Source: Sipunculus nudus
Lineage: Eukaryota > Annelida > Sipuncula > Golfingiida > Sipunculidae
Assembly (NCBI GenBank): GCA_026874595.1
Contig: CM049308.1
Location: 39,287,527-39,351,526, forward strand
Reading direction: 5' to 3'
DNA length: 64,000 nt
The notes under the pieces are model-generated. The model was not told the origin of the DNA, searched no databases, and worked only from the letters and a program-made list of their open reading frames with translations. Both the position numbers and the translations under genes were made by a program. Below, in pieces: positions 51,201 through 57,765 of the stretch (its first letter is position 1; each line of letters opens with the position of its first letter).

Positions 51201-51888
51201 AATATTAAAGAAATCTGTCAAACAGTTTTTGACTTGTGATGCTAAAAGTAAGTCAAGTGGCAATGATGGGGGTATTAAACGGCACAAAAACAAGAAAAGG
51301 ATACTAGGTGGCACCACCAGTTTCCGGTACATGACATCACTATCCAAGATCTTTGTCCAACTTGATTTTTGGATAAATCCATGAAAGATTTCTTGAGATA
51401 TTTAAGAATTGTGTGATTTTCCCCAAAAATGGATCTATTCAAGGTCAAGGTCACTCTCCTAGTTGAGGTCATGACCCCCCTTTAAAAAGGCTTCGTCCTC
51501 TCACCTATATCTATAAATGTGTCAAGTTTGAAAAAGATCCTTGAAATATTTTTTTAGTTATTGTGTCCAAAAGAAATCTCTGCGGCGGCGGCGCAACCGT
51601 GCCTAAACCATAGTATCTCCAGACTATGTCTGGCGATACAATGAAACCTAGTCGGTGGATATGTAAAAGATATGGATAAGTGAGTTAACATACTATATTA
51701 CATGTTCATGAATTTTACTTATTTATTTAACATAAATTCTATTTTGTTGGACGTATTTTTTTTCCGTTGTTTACAGAGAAAGATAATGTATAGAAGTAAA
51801 TTTTATATTATTTATTTTGCATACAGTTTTTTAACTTACCTGTGAACAAAGCCAGAAGGGACAGAGTAAAGATAACCTTCCTGACCAT
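17081..51888 (-). CDS. Multi-domain secreted Kunitz / antistasin-like protein, 14-exon model
   Basis: Joined model, coordinates descending: 51888-51840, 50192-49977, 49598-49434, 44160-43966, 40583-40389, 36924-36815, 34896-34806, 34200-34027, 26973-26816, 24388-24304, 21697-21530, 19184-18358, 17975-17879, 17289-17081. Coding length is 2,739 nt (912 residues plus TGA). Every junction has an AG acceptor and GT donor, and the reading frame stays open across all of them. Domain order: signal peptide, Kunitz x4, then three rounds of antistasin-like, mini-module, Kunitz. Known of the families: Kunitz and antistasin-like domains are disulfide-rich folds that often inhibit serine proteases in secreted proteins. 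Inferred: an extracellular matrix, hemolymph or secretion protein. Inhibition is uncertain because no Kunitz domain has a basic P1 residue. Symmetric exons could have been missed in the long introns, and the 3' end is unresolved (see exon 14). Confidence 0.85.
17879..17975 (-). CDS. Exon 13: five-cysteine mini-module (cassette 3)
   Basis: Phase 0 to phase 1, 97 bp, residues about 812-843. The acceptor is TGTTTTACAG and the donor is GCAG|GTACAT. The peptide is LNPPSCPANKRC, KPMTLDDC, LQNSCPAVAVCAG. Cys spacing C-x5-C-x7-C-x4-C-x5-C is identical to exon 7, and CxAN(Q/K)RC is shared. This identity across 17 kb is the best evidence that the cassettes share an ancestor. Confidence 0.85.
18358..19184 (-). 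CDS. Exon 12: seven antistasin-like modules in one exon (cassette 3)
   Basis: Phase 1 to phase 0, 827 bp, residues about 536-811. The acceptor is AAATTACAG; the donor is TCAA|GTAATT, weaker than the others. Seven modules each end in a C-x1-2-C-x-C cluster: CQICQC, CPECKC, CDVCSC, CRCQC, CNCEC, CAICNC and CPRCEC. They are joined by Thr/Ser/Pro-rich linkers such as SSTPTPSAG, STTGGTPTPSS and TPVPAPTPS. It ends QKNPCQ, matching QSDPCS at the end of exon 6. The frame stays open on both sides into the introns, so a retained intron would add only a short hydrophobic tail before a stop. Confidence 0.92.
19185..21529. other. Intron between exons 11 and 12
   Basis: No extra exon was recognised. From about 20690 to 21260 a diverged motif recurs (ACGTACTATACAGTGAGCT and CTTCCGGT near 20790, 20890, 21010 and 21095), a faint tandem repeat. 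The rest is unremarkable. Confidence 0.4.
21530..21697 (-). CDS. Exon 11: Kunitz domain 6 (cassette 2)
   Basis: Phase 1 to phase 1, 168 bp, residues about 480-535. The acceptor is CCTTCCAG and the donor is AGCTT|GTAAGT. The domain begins SCAAVPISSFGNC, then APLAMWYWETGGC, QWTGC and LFLTQDDC-TRA. The last Cys (Cys55) is split by the intron: T here plus GT from exon 12 gives TGT, which supports the junction strongly. Spacing is Cys-x10-Cys-x14-Cys-x7-Cys-x13-Cys-x3-Cys. P1 is Asn. Aromatic residues (Trp-Tyr-Trp) replace the usual Arg-Tyr-Phe core. Confidence 0.9.
21950..23340 (-). repeat. 92-bp dimeric and 49-bp monomeric minisatellite
   Basis: From 21950 to about 22950 the unit is 92 bp, made of a 43-bp and a 49-bp half (ACACGATACCGTATATAATC and ACATGATACAGTATGTAATA, each ending GTCCGTGT). 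From 22950 to 23330 a 49-bp monomer takes over (ACAAGATACAGTATATAATC, CTTTGTCCGTGT). Long frames open in several phases on the minus strand are artefacts of the period. Lies in the intron between exons 10 and 11. Confidence 0.92.
23341..24303. other. Intron sequence, nothing recognised
   Basis: AT-rich intron with the decaying tail of the minisatellite up to about 23560. No domain, RNA gene or inverted repeat seen. Confidence 0.4.
24304..24388 (-). CDS. Exon 10: five-cysteine mini-module (cassette 2)
   Basis: Phase 0 to phase 1, 85 bp, residues about 452-479. The acceptor is TATTTGTAG and the donor is GTTG|GTAAGT. The peptide reads NSMCSAEFTCVQRC then NAYPACTSYVPSCVG. Spacing is C-x5-C-x3-C-x5-C-x6-C, with the same Pro-x-Cys and closing Cys-Val-Gly as exon 7 but a shorter second gap. 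It is short and was found only by following the intron phases: exon 9 leaves in phase 0 and exon 11 needs phase 1. Confidence 0.78.
24389..25260. other. Intron sequence, nothing recognised
   Basis: Between exons 9 and 10. Contains a short imperfect palindrome around 24765-24795 (ACTGGCCATG and ACAAGGCCAGTTTTG). No coding support. Confidence 0.35.
25262..26515 (-). mobile_element. Hairpin-ended element, minus orientation, in the exon 9-10 intron
   Basis: Bases 25262-25525 are a partial inverted 336-bp unit. A degenerate hairpin end (TAGCTTAGCTGACC...GGTCATCTAAGCTA) begins at 25531, followed by GTCCGTCCGTC. The left-end motif appears as ATGACCCATGGGTCACC at 26490-26506. The interior is mostly non-array sequence, about 1 kb. 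Confidence 0.6.
26816..26973 (-). CDS. Exon 9: antistasin-like module (cassette 2)
   Basis: Phase 1 to phase 0, 158 bp, residues about 399-451. The acceptor is CATTTACAG and the donor is CACG|GTATGT. After a Thr/Ser lead-in come CPDPVCTCANN, GWVRDANNC and CPISCSC, then a Pro/Thr-rich linker (GTPGTPPTVPAS) and VCT. The Asp-Ala-Asn-Cys-Pro core matches exon 6. The acceptor 2 nt downstream would break the frame, which fixes this start. Confidence 0.88.
26974..29095. other. Intron with a cluster of GTGACGGACGTTACA motifs
   Basis: GTGACGGACGTTACAT or close variants at about 27247, 27425, 27621 and 27637. A TACAGTCGAACCTC stretch at 27221 resembles a pogo/Tigger-type terminal repeat. A C-run of about 19 lies at 28572-28590. 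No exon seen. Confidence 0.5.
29100..29675 (+). mobile_element. Short (0.57 kb) complete copy of the hairpin-ended family
   Basis: Left end ACCCATGGGTCATGG at 29104, one 336-bp-type unit with a G-run at 29363, and right end AGCTCAGTTGAC...GTCAGCTGAGCT at 29642-29670, preceded by an ACGGCCGGACGG-type tract. The shortest copy with both ends. Confidence 0.7.
29676..32395. other. Intron with second GTGACGGACGTTACA cluster and GCCCAC-type repeat
   Basis: The motif recurs at about 30928 (variant), 30959, 30975 (variant) and 31140. Bases about 31500-31595 and 32320-32385 share CCCACTTTA(T/C)A and ATGGAGGT / ATAGAGGTG wording and may be the two ends of an old element. No exon found. Confidence 0.4.
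32398..32990 (+). mobile_element. Truncated copy of the hairpin-ended family
   Basis: Starts AAGTGACCCATTGGTCATGA at 32399, includes CTCAGCTGACG, and two 336-bp unit marks at about 32479 and 32811. It stops after a G-run at 32939-32952 in TA-rich sequence with no right-end hairpin. Confidence 0.65.
32991..34026. other. Intron, nothing coding
   Basis: A short (TA)n at 32997-33010, a C-run at 33364-33380 followed by CCGCCGCCCCGG, and two related GGTTAAC/GGGTAAC-TTGAAATCGA phrases. No exon recognised. Confidence 0.35.
34027..34200 (-). CDS. Exon 8: Kunitz domain 5 (cassette 1)
   Basis: Phase 1 to phase 1, 174 bp, residues about 341-398. The acceptor is TCCTTTCAG and the donor is TGCA|GTAAGT. 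The domain runs CDGSLNSITC, TQRYTFNPATNVC, FFHGC, GPNNF, C-EHV-C. Spacing is Cys-x8-Cys-x18-Cys-x7-Cys-x11-Cys-x3-Cys. The Arg-Tyr-x-Phe core and Asn-Asn-Phe are intact, but the loop after Cys14 is three residues longer than in BPTI. P1 is Ser. Closely similar in layout to exon 14. A 7-kb repeat-filled intron follows. Confidence 0.9.
34265..34445. repeat. TA/CA-rich microsatellite
   Basis: Degenerate TATATACACACATATATAC-type sequence in the short intron between exons 7 and 8. Confidence 0.8.
34806..34896 (-). CDS. Exon 7: five-cysteine mini-module (cassette 1)
   Basis: Phase 0 to phase 1, 91 bp, residues about 311-340. The acceptor is CACTTCAAG and the donor is GTCG|GTAAG. The peptide is LQCNANQRCQLLAILVC then KYPPCSVKGYCVG. 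Cys spacing is C-x5-C-x7-C-x4-C-x5-C followed by Val-Gly, identical to exon 13. With the Asp-Pro-Cys at the end of exon 6 this makes a six-Cys unit that resembles the short follistatin-like repeats (DPC...C...C...PPC...C) of secreted proteins. That family assignment is tentative. Confidence 0.8.
34897..35778 (-). mobile_element. Left-end fragment of the hairpin-ended family
   Basis: TCAGCTGAGCG-type complement (ACAGCTGAGCGTCATGGCCC, then ACTTGTTTTG) at 35533-35560 is the left end in minus orientation. Upstream pieces (GGACCTAGAAACTTCTAATT) fit the interior. The hairpin end is absent. Confidence 0.45.
35779..35980. mobile_element. About 200-bp MITE-like element with GGCGGATCC ends
   Basis: GCGGATTCAGAGGGCGGATC near the left and GGATCCGCCCGCACCTG at the right form terminal inverted repeats around a C-run. 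A similar ~200-bp element lies at 60681-60883. Confidence 0.55.
35981..36384. repeat. Dispersed repeat next to TA microsatellite
   Basis: Starts in TATATATATATACCGTGGC, contains TATTTTCGCGAAAATA and GGCGAAATCGCGG, and ends with the GCGAAACTTTAACGACGTG segment shared with 13950-13987. Confidence 0.55.
36385..36564. mobile_element. About 180-bp pogo/Tigger-type MITE
   Basis: Left CAGTGAAACCTCGTTGTGTC and right TTCGACAACACGAGATTTC are imperfect inverted repeats, with repeated internal GTCGAA words and TA-rich flanks. The CAGT...AACCTCG wording and TA target are typical of Tc1/mariner-pogo elements (established pattern; family not verified). A (TA)n run of about 67 bp follows at 36566-36632. Confidence 0.6.
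36815..36924 (-). CDS. Exon 6: antistasin-like module (cassette 1)
   Basis: Phase 1 to phase 0, 110 bp, residues about 274-310. The acceptor is CTTCACAG and the donor is TTCG|GTTAG. The peptide includes GTCQGLPADC, NVRNCIYGYR, RDANDCPLCEC and QSDPCS. The run C-x4-C-x-Tyr-Gly-Tyr, Asp, then CPxCxC is the hallmark of antistasin-like (hirustasin-type) modules. The exit phase differs from the Kunitz exons and fits only the phase-0 mini-module exon that follows. Confidence 0.88.
37152..37306 (-). pseudogene. Kunitz-like relic or poison exon in the intron between exons 5 and 6
   Basis: After a possible phase-1 acceptor (CTATTACAG, exon start 37306) the minus strand encodes KQGVGDCQTV, MNYFNRFRPC, VEFG and VTDD, then TGA at 37060+98 (37160-37158) and a GTAAG donor-like site at 37151. 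The two Cys are exactly 15 residues apart, as Cys14 and Cys30 are. Gly-Asp-Cys and Tyr-Phe-Asn match exon 3, and the stop falls where the codon for Cys51 (after Asp-Asp) would be. About nine residues including Cys38 are missing. It could be a dead exon or an alternatively spliced exon that ends translation early. Confidence 0.45.
37626..37916. mobile_element. About 290-bp MITE with ~30-bp inverted ends
   Basis: CCAAAAAAAAATAAGGTATG and GGTTCTCAGGCAC at the left match GTGCCTGAGAACCACACC and TTTTATTTTTTTTGG at the right as inverted repeats. GCGGGCGG words lie just inside both ends. In the intron between exons 5 and 6. Confidence 0.7.
37917..40388. other. Intron between exons 5 and 6, remainder
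   Basis: A copy of the dispersed GCCAATATCTACACAAATAG repeat at about 39707-39755. Otherwise AT-rich sequence with no exon, RNA gene or clear element seen. Confidence 0.4.
40389..40583 (-). CDS. Exon 5: Kunitz domain 4
   Basis: Phase 1 to phase 1, 195 bp, residues about 209-273. The acceptor is TTCTTCAG and the donor is CCTG|GTAAG. After a Thr/Pro lead-in (TFTPPDDC) comes KVVKDEGSAC, then ARFYYDTTATEC, FFFGQC, ENNF and C-QDK-C. Spacing is Cys-x9-Cys-x17-Cys-x7-Cys-x13-Cys-x3-Cys. P1 is Gly. The usually conserved Gly before Cys38 is Gln. This closes the run of four single-exon Kunitz domains; the next coding exon is antistasin-like. Confidence 0.92.
40745..43883 (+). mobile_element. 3.1-kb hairpin-ended element with a different interior
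   Basis: Left end GGACCCATGGGTCACGGCGC and TCAGCTGATC at 40750; right end AGCTCAGATGAC...GTCAGCTGAGCT plus AAAAAC at 43851-43884, preceded by ACGGACAGACAGACAGACGG. The interior is not the 336-bp array. It holds an internal ~690-bp direct duplication: GATATTAGGCAGCC at 42918 against 43598, and TAGGAGATTTTGGGGACATC at 43028 against 43708. Lies in the exon 4-5 intron. Confidence 0.7.
43966..44160 (-). CDS. Exon 4: Kunitz domain 3 with a lengthened binding loop
   Basis: Phase 1 to phase 1, 195 bp, residues about 144-208. The acceptor is TGTTTTCAG and the donor is AACA|GTAAG. The domain begins RCTDPKDQGTAC, has the core EMWYYNMNTNKC, then LGC, KQNKF and C-TTT-C. Spacing is Cys-x9-Cys-x18-Cys-x7-Cys-x12-Cys-x3-Cys. 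Compared with the usual 8 and 15, the reactive-site side of the fold has about four extra residues. P1 is Asp, unlike any classical trypsin, chymotrypsin or elastase inhibitor. All six cysteines are present. Confidence 0.92.
44161..45880. other. Intron sequence with (CT)n
   Basis: A (CT)n run at 45179-45227. No exon or inverted-repeat element identified in the rest. Confidence 0.4.
45881..48350. mobile_element. MITE-like element split by a younger insertion
   Basis: Left TAAGGCTGCCTTTCCATGAG and right TTCATGGAAAGGCAGCCTA are near-perfect inverted ends. Without the inner element (46225-48325) it would be about 370 bp. Its GC-rich interior is made of GCGCAACATTCCGCGCAAC-type words. Confidence 0.7.
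46225..48325 (+). mobile_element. Complete hairpin-ended element inserted into the MITE
   Basis: Left end AGTGACCCATGGGCCATGAC at 46228; right end AGCTCAGATGAC...GTCAGCTGAGCT plus AAAA at 48292-48325. The interior has two arrays: 46300-47340 with a ~290-bp unit (ATTTCAGACCAATA, CCTGAGATATGAGCAATTTT, CGCCACCAGTCTTG) and 47400-48240 with 336-bp-type units. GGCGCCACC palindromes occur in both. It sits inside host sequence with the MITE's own ends outside it. Confidence 0.75.
48351..49433. other. Intron sequence, nothing recognised
   Basis: AT-rich intron between exons 3 and 4; no coding or repeat structure that I can support. Confidence 0.4.
49434..49598 (-). CDS. Exon 3: Kunitz domain 2, Cys38 shifted by one residue
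   Basis: Phase 1 to phase 1, 165 bp, residues about 89-143. The acceptor is ATCACAG and the donor is TGAAG|GTAAG; a second in-frame acceptor lies 6 nt downstream. The domain starts CNYPLVRGDC and has the MYYFNINTNKC core and a C-KSK-C end. Spacing is Cys5-x8-Cys14-x15-Cys30-x6-Cys-x13-Cys51-x3-Cys55. The total from Cys30 to Cys51 is normal, but the fourth Cys is one place early (TFGC). P1, the residue after Cys14, is Ala. The intron towards exon 4 is over 5 kb and is filled by a nested transposon. Confidence 0.9.
49977..50192 (-). CDS. Exon 2: Kunitz domain 1, lacking the Cys14-Cys38 disulfide
   Basis: Phase 1 to phase 1, 216 bp, residues about 17-88. The acceptor is TTTTGCAG and the donor is AGCG|GTGAG. 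The domain runs from CTGIKDPGTG through VRYYYDTTQKKC to AACRCKC. Spacing matches BPTI exactly: 24 residues between Cys5 and Cys30, then 20 to Cys51, then 3 to Cys55. The residues aligning with Cys14 and Cys38 are Gly and Glu, so both partners of one disulfide are missing. Position 45, usually Phe, is His. One extra Cys lies between Cys51 and Cys55, and another follows in the tail (TACREAG). The fold may persist, but the usual inhibitory loop is not tied down. Confidence 0.85.
50774..51643. mobile_element. 0.87-kb element with 17-bp terminal inverted repeats in intron 1
   Basis: CATAGTATCGCCAGACA at 50774 and TGTCTGGCGATACAATG at 51627 are inverted with one mismatch. Inside are two diverged direct copies, each with TATTCAAGGTCAAGGTCACT (near 50998 and 51437), and one GGTGGCACCACCAG palindrome relic at 51307. 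No transposase frame. Confidence 0.7.
51840..51888 (-). CDS. Exon 1: start codon and signal peptide
   Basis: ATG at 51888-51886 sits in a good Kozak context (A at -3, G at +4). The exon encodes MVRKVIFTLSLLALFT and the first base of a Gly/Val codon. A basic start followed by a hydrophobic Ile/Phe/Leu/Ala core is a standard secretory signal. Cleavage is plausible after Val-Thr-Ser early in exon 2, just before the first cysteine. The donor is CACAG|GTAAG, phase 1. The start was chosen because the exon joins exon 2 in frame and no other nearby ATG gives a signal sequence. Confidence 0.85.
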
Positions 51889-51904
51889 CGTGCCTCGCTC
51901 GGGT

Positions 51905-51945
51905 GATTCTGAAAACAAGCAAGACCGTTGCCATATATATTTAAT
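51905..51945 (-). promoter_or_regulatory. Candidate TATA box and initiator for the Kunitz/antistasin gene
   Basis: On the minus strand, TATATAT at 51939-51933 lies about 29 bases before a TTTCAGAAT initiator-like stretch whose A is at 51910. That is the classic TATA-to-start spacing and would give a 22-nt 5' UTR. The same TTTTCAG could instead be a splice acceptor joining an upstream non-coding exon; the sequence alone cannot separate the two. Confidence 0.4.
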
Positions 51946-54321
51946 CAGTAGATTATTCGGGATTATTGCGATTTATAAATCCGTTTATTGTTTAAGTAAA
52001 GCATTAGGGCAGCAAGTCTGAATAAACGGATGTCTATATAAAAATGAGGCGTAGTTCAGAGACACCTGTAACCGTGTTGCTGGACTTGTTCCTACCATTG
52101 ACGTAATCGTCTGCAGAATTTATAAGATCCGGCCAAGGATTTCAAAGCATCGGTTATCTTGTCGCCGCATAATCCAAAGCATCGAAAAATATTTAAGACA
52201 TTTTAGTGCCAATAATTGAAAAAGAATTACAGATAGTGCTAAACTTTAGTAGGTCACCACTATATTTCCCTCTGGAATGCTAATTATTTTGTTGCTATGA
52301 GAATAAATTTGAAGAAATATTAGATGGACAGGAGTGTTTGAAGAGAGCAGAGATCATGTGTCCCTCCTCTCTTTTTCTTTGAGAGGGCTGGCTTGTCTGG
52401 TGCCAAGGTGTCCCTCCTCATATATATAGTTTATAACTTTACTTTCTCAAATTACTGGATAAAGAGAATTAGGGGGTAACGTCTCTGTTTGCCAATCGTT
52501 GTATTAAATGTGGGTATTATGCCCTACTGTTCTAACCTCCTCAAAACATGTACTCGTTAGAGAAATTTAGCAAATGAAATAATTGTTCAATGGAATGGGA
52601 CCCCTGTATATTGAATGTGAACTAGAAAGTAAAAAAAAAACGTGAAAAACGTGAAAATCATAATTTTGGCTTATTCTCAGACATATAAACCACCTTATTT
52701 GAAATATATTGGCATGAAATGCAAACATATATCTAAGATTACTTTCTTGCAAGAGACCTTAAAATACACTTTTAATATGAAAAGTTAACGGAACACCTTT
52801 CTACCACCAAAACAGCCATGACATAATAACTGTATATAGGGAGGCGTGTTCACCCCTGAAGATTGTAGGACCGGATGAAAATAGCTAAAAATATTTGGTT
52901 AGAATCACAAGATAGGATTAACTTCCTTGTATATATTAGTTACAGGCGGTGTGTACAAAAGATAAACTGTCCAAGATGAATAAGCATAGCAAACTTCAGA
53001 GCAATTAATGATCTTTGCTAAATTTTCAACTTTTGCAAAAACTCAAAACATAAAGCTTATTGTGAAATATCAAATCCGTTATTAGCTTTTGTAATTATCT
53101 GATGGGGAAATGATAGATTCAGCAGCTTTAAATATTTAGATAAGTCTGTCAAAGTGTTTAATTATGTAATACAACTTATGTTATACAGGCTATGGTGACC
53201 TAATTTAAGGTTTCCTCTAAGTATCACTGCATTAATATCTTGCATTGTATTTCTTTCATCAACATGAAGAGCTGAAAATATTATCACGTTACTTGTACGA
53301 TTATCTGCAAAGGTAACTTAGGGGCAGAACGACTTGCGGGGGCCATACTTCTATAATGCAGGCCTGTATTACGAAGAACAAGAAAACTGCATACGTTAAT
53401 TATTACCGGAAAACCCAGTATTCTTGTCATTGTCCACGTATTATAATAACATCTTTAATCAACTGGCAAACTGCCCGGGACCTGTCTTGGATGGTTCACT
53501 ATGGCAATCGAATGTTTATCAAGACCGTTCCAAAACCAGTCTTGAATACTGACACCCGACTTTACTCCGGACCAGTCATGAGCCTATGACCAGTTTTGAG
53601 CCCAGCACTGTCTTGAGATGTATTTTGAAACCCACCCCGAATTATGCTATCATTTAGCCTGATTAACTATGACAATCGGACAGCACTGTATTCAAACGTT
53701 GGGGTACCTTTGAACAAGATAACCCTTTATCATGCGTCCAGTGATCCCAAAAGTTATAGGCACCAACATCAGGCTCATGTATATAATTTTTACTTTTGAA
53801 TAAAGTGTGAGTTGGGTATTTTCCACATTTTTGCAGGAACATGTAACTTTATAATTTCATCACAAAATTTCACGGGAACTCCCGCGGAATACCTTCGAAA
53901 TACACCCAGGGAACAATCTGTTTCATTTTAGGAGAAACACCAAAATATGTTCTATAAATATATATATATATATATATACTGACAAGAACAAGTGACAATC
54001 TTGACGGCCTTCATTAACATAAGGAGAATTCAAAATCTTCTATTTAGCTTGTTTGTTCTGATTATTACTCTATAATTCTTTATTAGTCAGCACCTTTCAA
54101 GTGTTTTAATTTGATATTTTATTGTCTGGAAATGGATTCTACCATTTCCTAGATTTAACAAATGTTCCGGATGAGGGCCGCATACCAGTATATTCAGTAT
54201 ATACAACATACGTAACATCTTATTTTGCCTTTACATGTCCTGGAATGTGAAGCATCAGAATGCGCCAATTCCATCTACAGTAACCATATACCTTTAAAGC
54301 TGGTATTTTTATGTAGCCGGG

Positions 54322-54366
<45 letters not shown>

Positions 54367-55938
54367 AAAGCGCCCCCCCCCCCCCCCCACAGCTCTGCAT
54401 CTGTGCCCCATCTTCTAATTCTGGAATCGCCACTGACAATAGTTGCTGCAAAAATAATTGAGGTATAGAACAGGTGAGTTGATTTTCCATTGTTTGGTAT
54501 AACACGTCAACATTGAAATTGGGGCGAGCAAGGTCTTGATATGTCACCCCGTGACCGACCAAATTATTTTGTCTATATATGTGAATATATGTTTGCGTTT
54601 CGTTCATTTTTACGAAAAGGACCTCATTCACAGCCTAGCTCTGTTGGTCTATTACCGGAAAAACTTATTCACTCATTAGGAAATACGCTCCCGAGGCAGC
54701 TCTTTGCACTTTGCACTGCATGTGAAACACCTCCTGCCAATTCTTTTACGGACCAATTATTATACATTCAGCATAAATGCTGTACTATTATATCTCCTGG
54801 GGATCATTCGTTATTTTTTAGGTGCAGGTTCAATGTTAATGAACATAATGTTATTTCGTCATATACTTTATGTCAGATTAACTCCTACTTATGTACTTGA
54901 TTCTTAATTAAGTGACTTATGTACGCCTTTAATTGTATATGCAGCCGCTGTCAATGATTCCTGTTAATCAGATTATAACATTGGTAACAGGGAAATTTTA
55001 TTATCGGTATACATATATTATCATAATTTTTTCGAACTCGAAATTTTTCAGTTTCCAATACATACCAGTAATATCAAATATACATGAAATATAGCGTATT
55101 CTCCATGAATATTACCGTGTCTGTCCATTTTTTCGTTCTAAACCTCTTGCATACTCATGTACACAAGTGGGTAAAGGCCTGCCACGGGCGCAATTAGTGA
55201 TGCAAAACAAACATGGGGCGCCCGCCACCTAGTGGCCGTGCAGCGCAATTCAAGCTTCCAACGGGTGTTTCTACTGTGTTTCTACATTCTTTCATGTTTC
55301 TTCTCCTTATTTTGGAATTGCCGCACGAGCGCAAGAGAAGAGTTCTGATCACGCAGTCTTGTTATTGTAAACAGTGAACGTGGACTGTGTTTACTCACAC
55401 ACAGAACCGTAACAACGTATGGAACAGGTGACCTTGCTGGGTAGCTTTTATATTCAGCCAAATTGATCTTATAACGTGAGATAAAACACATATTATTGTA
55501 GAAGAAAATGAACTTTTCAAATTTGTTTGCAAAATCATGTCAGTTCTCAAACAAAGGTGATAAAGGAGCCGGAATTTAACCATTAAGACTTTAAAGTGTC
55601 TTAAGCCTGTACGGTTCTTTAAAAGAGCTCTACTAGCTTTACAGGCCTCTGTCTGAACCATATGGCCATGACTGTTTGTAGTTACGTGAGTTTATATGCG
55701 ATGGCAAATTAAAGTTCAAGCGTAAATGAATATGAAAGAATACAAACTTAAGGCTGCAATTCAACTACTTTATAAACTTAAAGCTGCAATTCATCTAGTA
55801 CATATAATTACGGTTGTAATCAAACCGGTAGGTAGATTAAAGTAACTGGCTCAACACAGTTTCATGTTGTAACGCACGATTTGAAAATTATACAACCCAG
55901 GGTTGAACTAGGATGGGACATGCTTATTTCTCCCCATA

Positions 55939-55997
<59 letters not shown>

Positions 55998-57765
55998 CAT
56001 TGAGAATTTGATAATATATCGAAGTAATTTATCGAAAATTGCACTGTTATTTCTATTTTGAAAATCTCGAATCGCTTATGCATTTGCATATGATTTACCT
56101 GAAATATTTTCATTGCCTTTAAATGGACTAAGTTGTATCTGAACCCAGCTCTGCTATGTGTGTTGTCATCCTGCGAGACATCCATGCAAACACCATGTGA
56201 ACAATAAAAAGATGAGATATTGGTCACTATTTGAGAGGCTCATAGCGGATCGGTTGGCTCGAAGCAAAGTTCTAAACCCACTCATTTATTACCTATTATT
56301 ACCTGACAGCCAAGGTTCTTTGAATGGTTGCTGAATGACTGACGTCAATAATTAAACACAACATATATTATTACTCAGTCAGGCGAGCTTTCTTAAGCAA
56401 GGAAAACACGCAGTTAACTTCCATCGCGTAACAATCTCCATTGAACACATTTTGTTAGGCATTTATCATACCAAGCATTGCGTTTGGTACAAGGTCACTC
56501 ATCTTTCTGATTACTCGCCATACAGTCTGCAGGAATACACAGCGGGTCCAGCTGTGTATAAAAATGGTTTTATCAAGAAGTTTTAATGGAATGGTTTAAT
56601 CTTGCATTCTATTTTACCTTAGGAGAACCAAAAGTACTTATTACCCATGTCCAGGCGTAAACGTTTTAAGTCCAGTTTTAGTTATGCCGGTCCATATCTA
56701 TGCAATCACCCACCTTTCTCTTTAAAGGGACATAATCAAGAGCAATATTATTCCTCCTACATAAACAAAGTCTGTTTACCAAAACAAAGCCGCGTAACCG
56801 GAGGTCCGATGAAGACGGGCAACACGCGGTGTTTCAGCTAGCGGGAATATGTATTAAATTTGTTGAGCCAAGTCAGTCAGGGCATCTCCTGATTGGCACG
56901 TGTTGTGGCTCTGCGCAGCACACGGCTCGACGCACTGTGTTTATGTTGCCACCTGTGAACGCGCCCGGTTCACTGTTTTGAACACTTGTTTACATGAAGT
57001 AAGCAAACGGTTTCAAGGCAATATTTTGGCAGTTACAAATTTATTTCAAAGGGAAGAAGCTATTTTCGTGTAAACTTAATATGCTTTATAGGTGATTGGA
57101 CCCCTTTAAAGTCTAGCTGCTTCAAATAACGATCATTTAAACTTTTATATTTTTGTTTGATGTGGTAGCACAATTTTATATTATTCATGTATATTTACCA
57201 TTAACCTACCTATCAGTATAAATCATAAAATTTTTGATATGTCCTTTTTATATTTTCAACGTCTTCTATATAACGACTGTGTGCCTAGCAGCATAACATT
57301 TTTTTTTATTCTTTTACACTGTATACTGATAAATGTATTCCATATAGCATTATGTCATATCCAATCTGTACAATGTATGTTTTATTTATTTTATGTGAAA
57401 CCAACTTTACCCAGGACCCTATTGAAACACAGCAAATCAGCTGAATAGGCTATCCTGGTAAAACATGTTTGGAAAAAAAACTCCTATCATATTTTTCTGT
57501 TGTCCTGAACCGATCGGTGAAGCGAGTTTATACAATACTTTAAATATTCATTACCTATGTCACACACATACAAACGCACACACACACACATCCTCATGTT
57601 AATTCACCTCAAACTTAAATATAGCTGTCGATCGTTCTTCTTAAATCCATAAAGTGATTACACTTTAACACTAGAAGAGCACTCAGAGAGCCCAGAGCCA
57701 ATTCAGCTAATTAGCCTCATATGGAACTGTCAGAAAAGCAGGATTTTTTCTTTATAAGTTCCTGG
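51946..57765. other. 5' flank, no gene recognised
   Basis: I see no domain-bearing frame or consistent exon chain on either strand. Microsatellites: (TA)n at 53957-53978, 54327-54363 and 55942-55994, a C-run at 54374-54389 and a short CA run near 57573. Sequence just upstream of exon 1 (to about 52,300) is unique and may hold regulatory elements. Confidence 0.45.
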
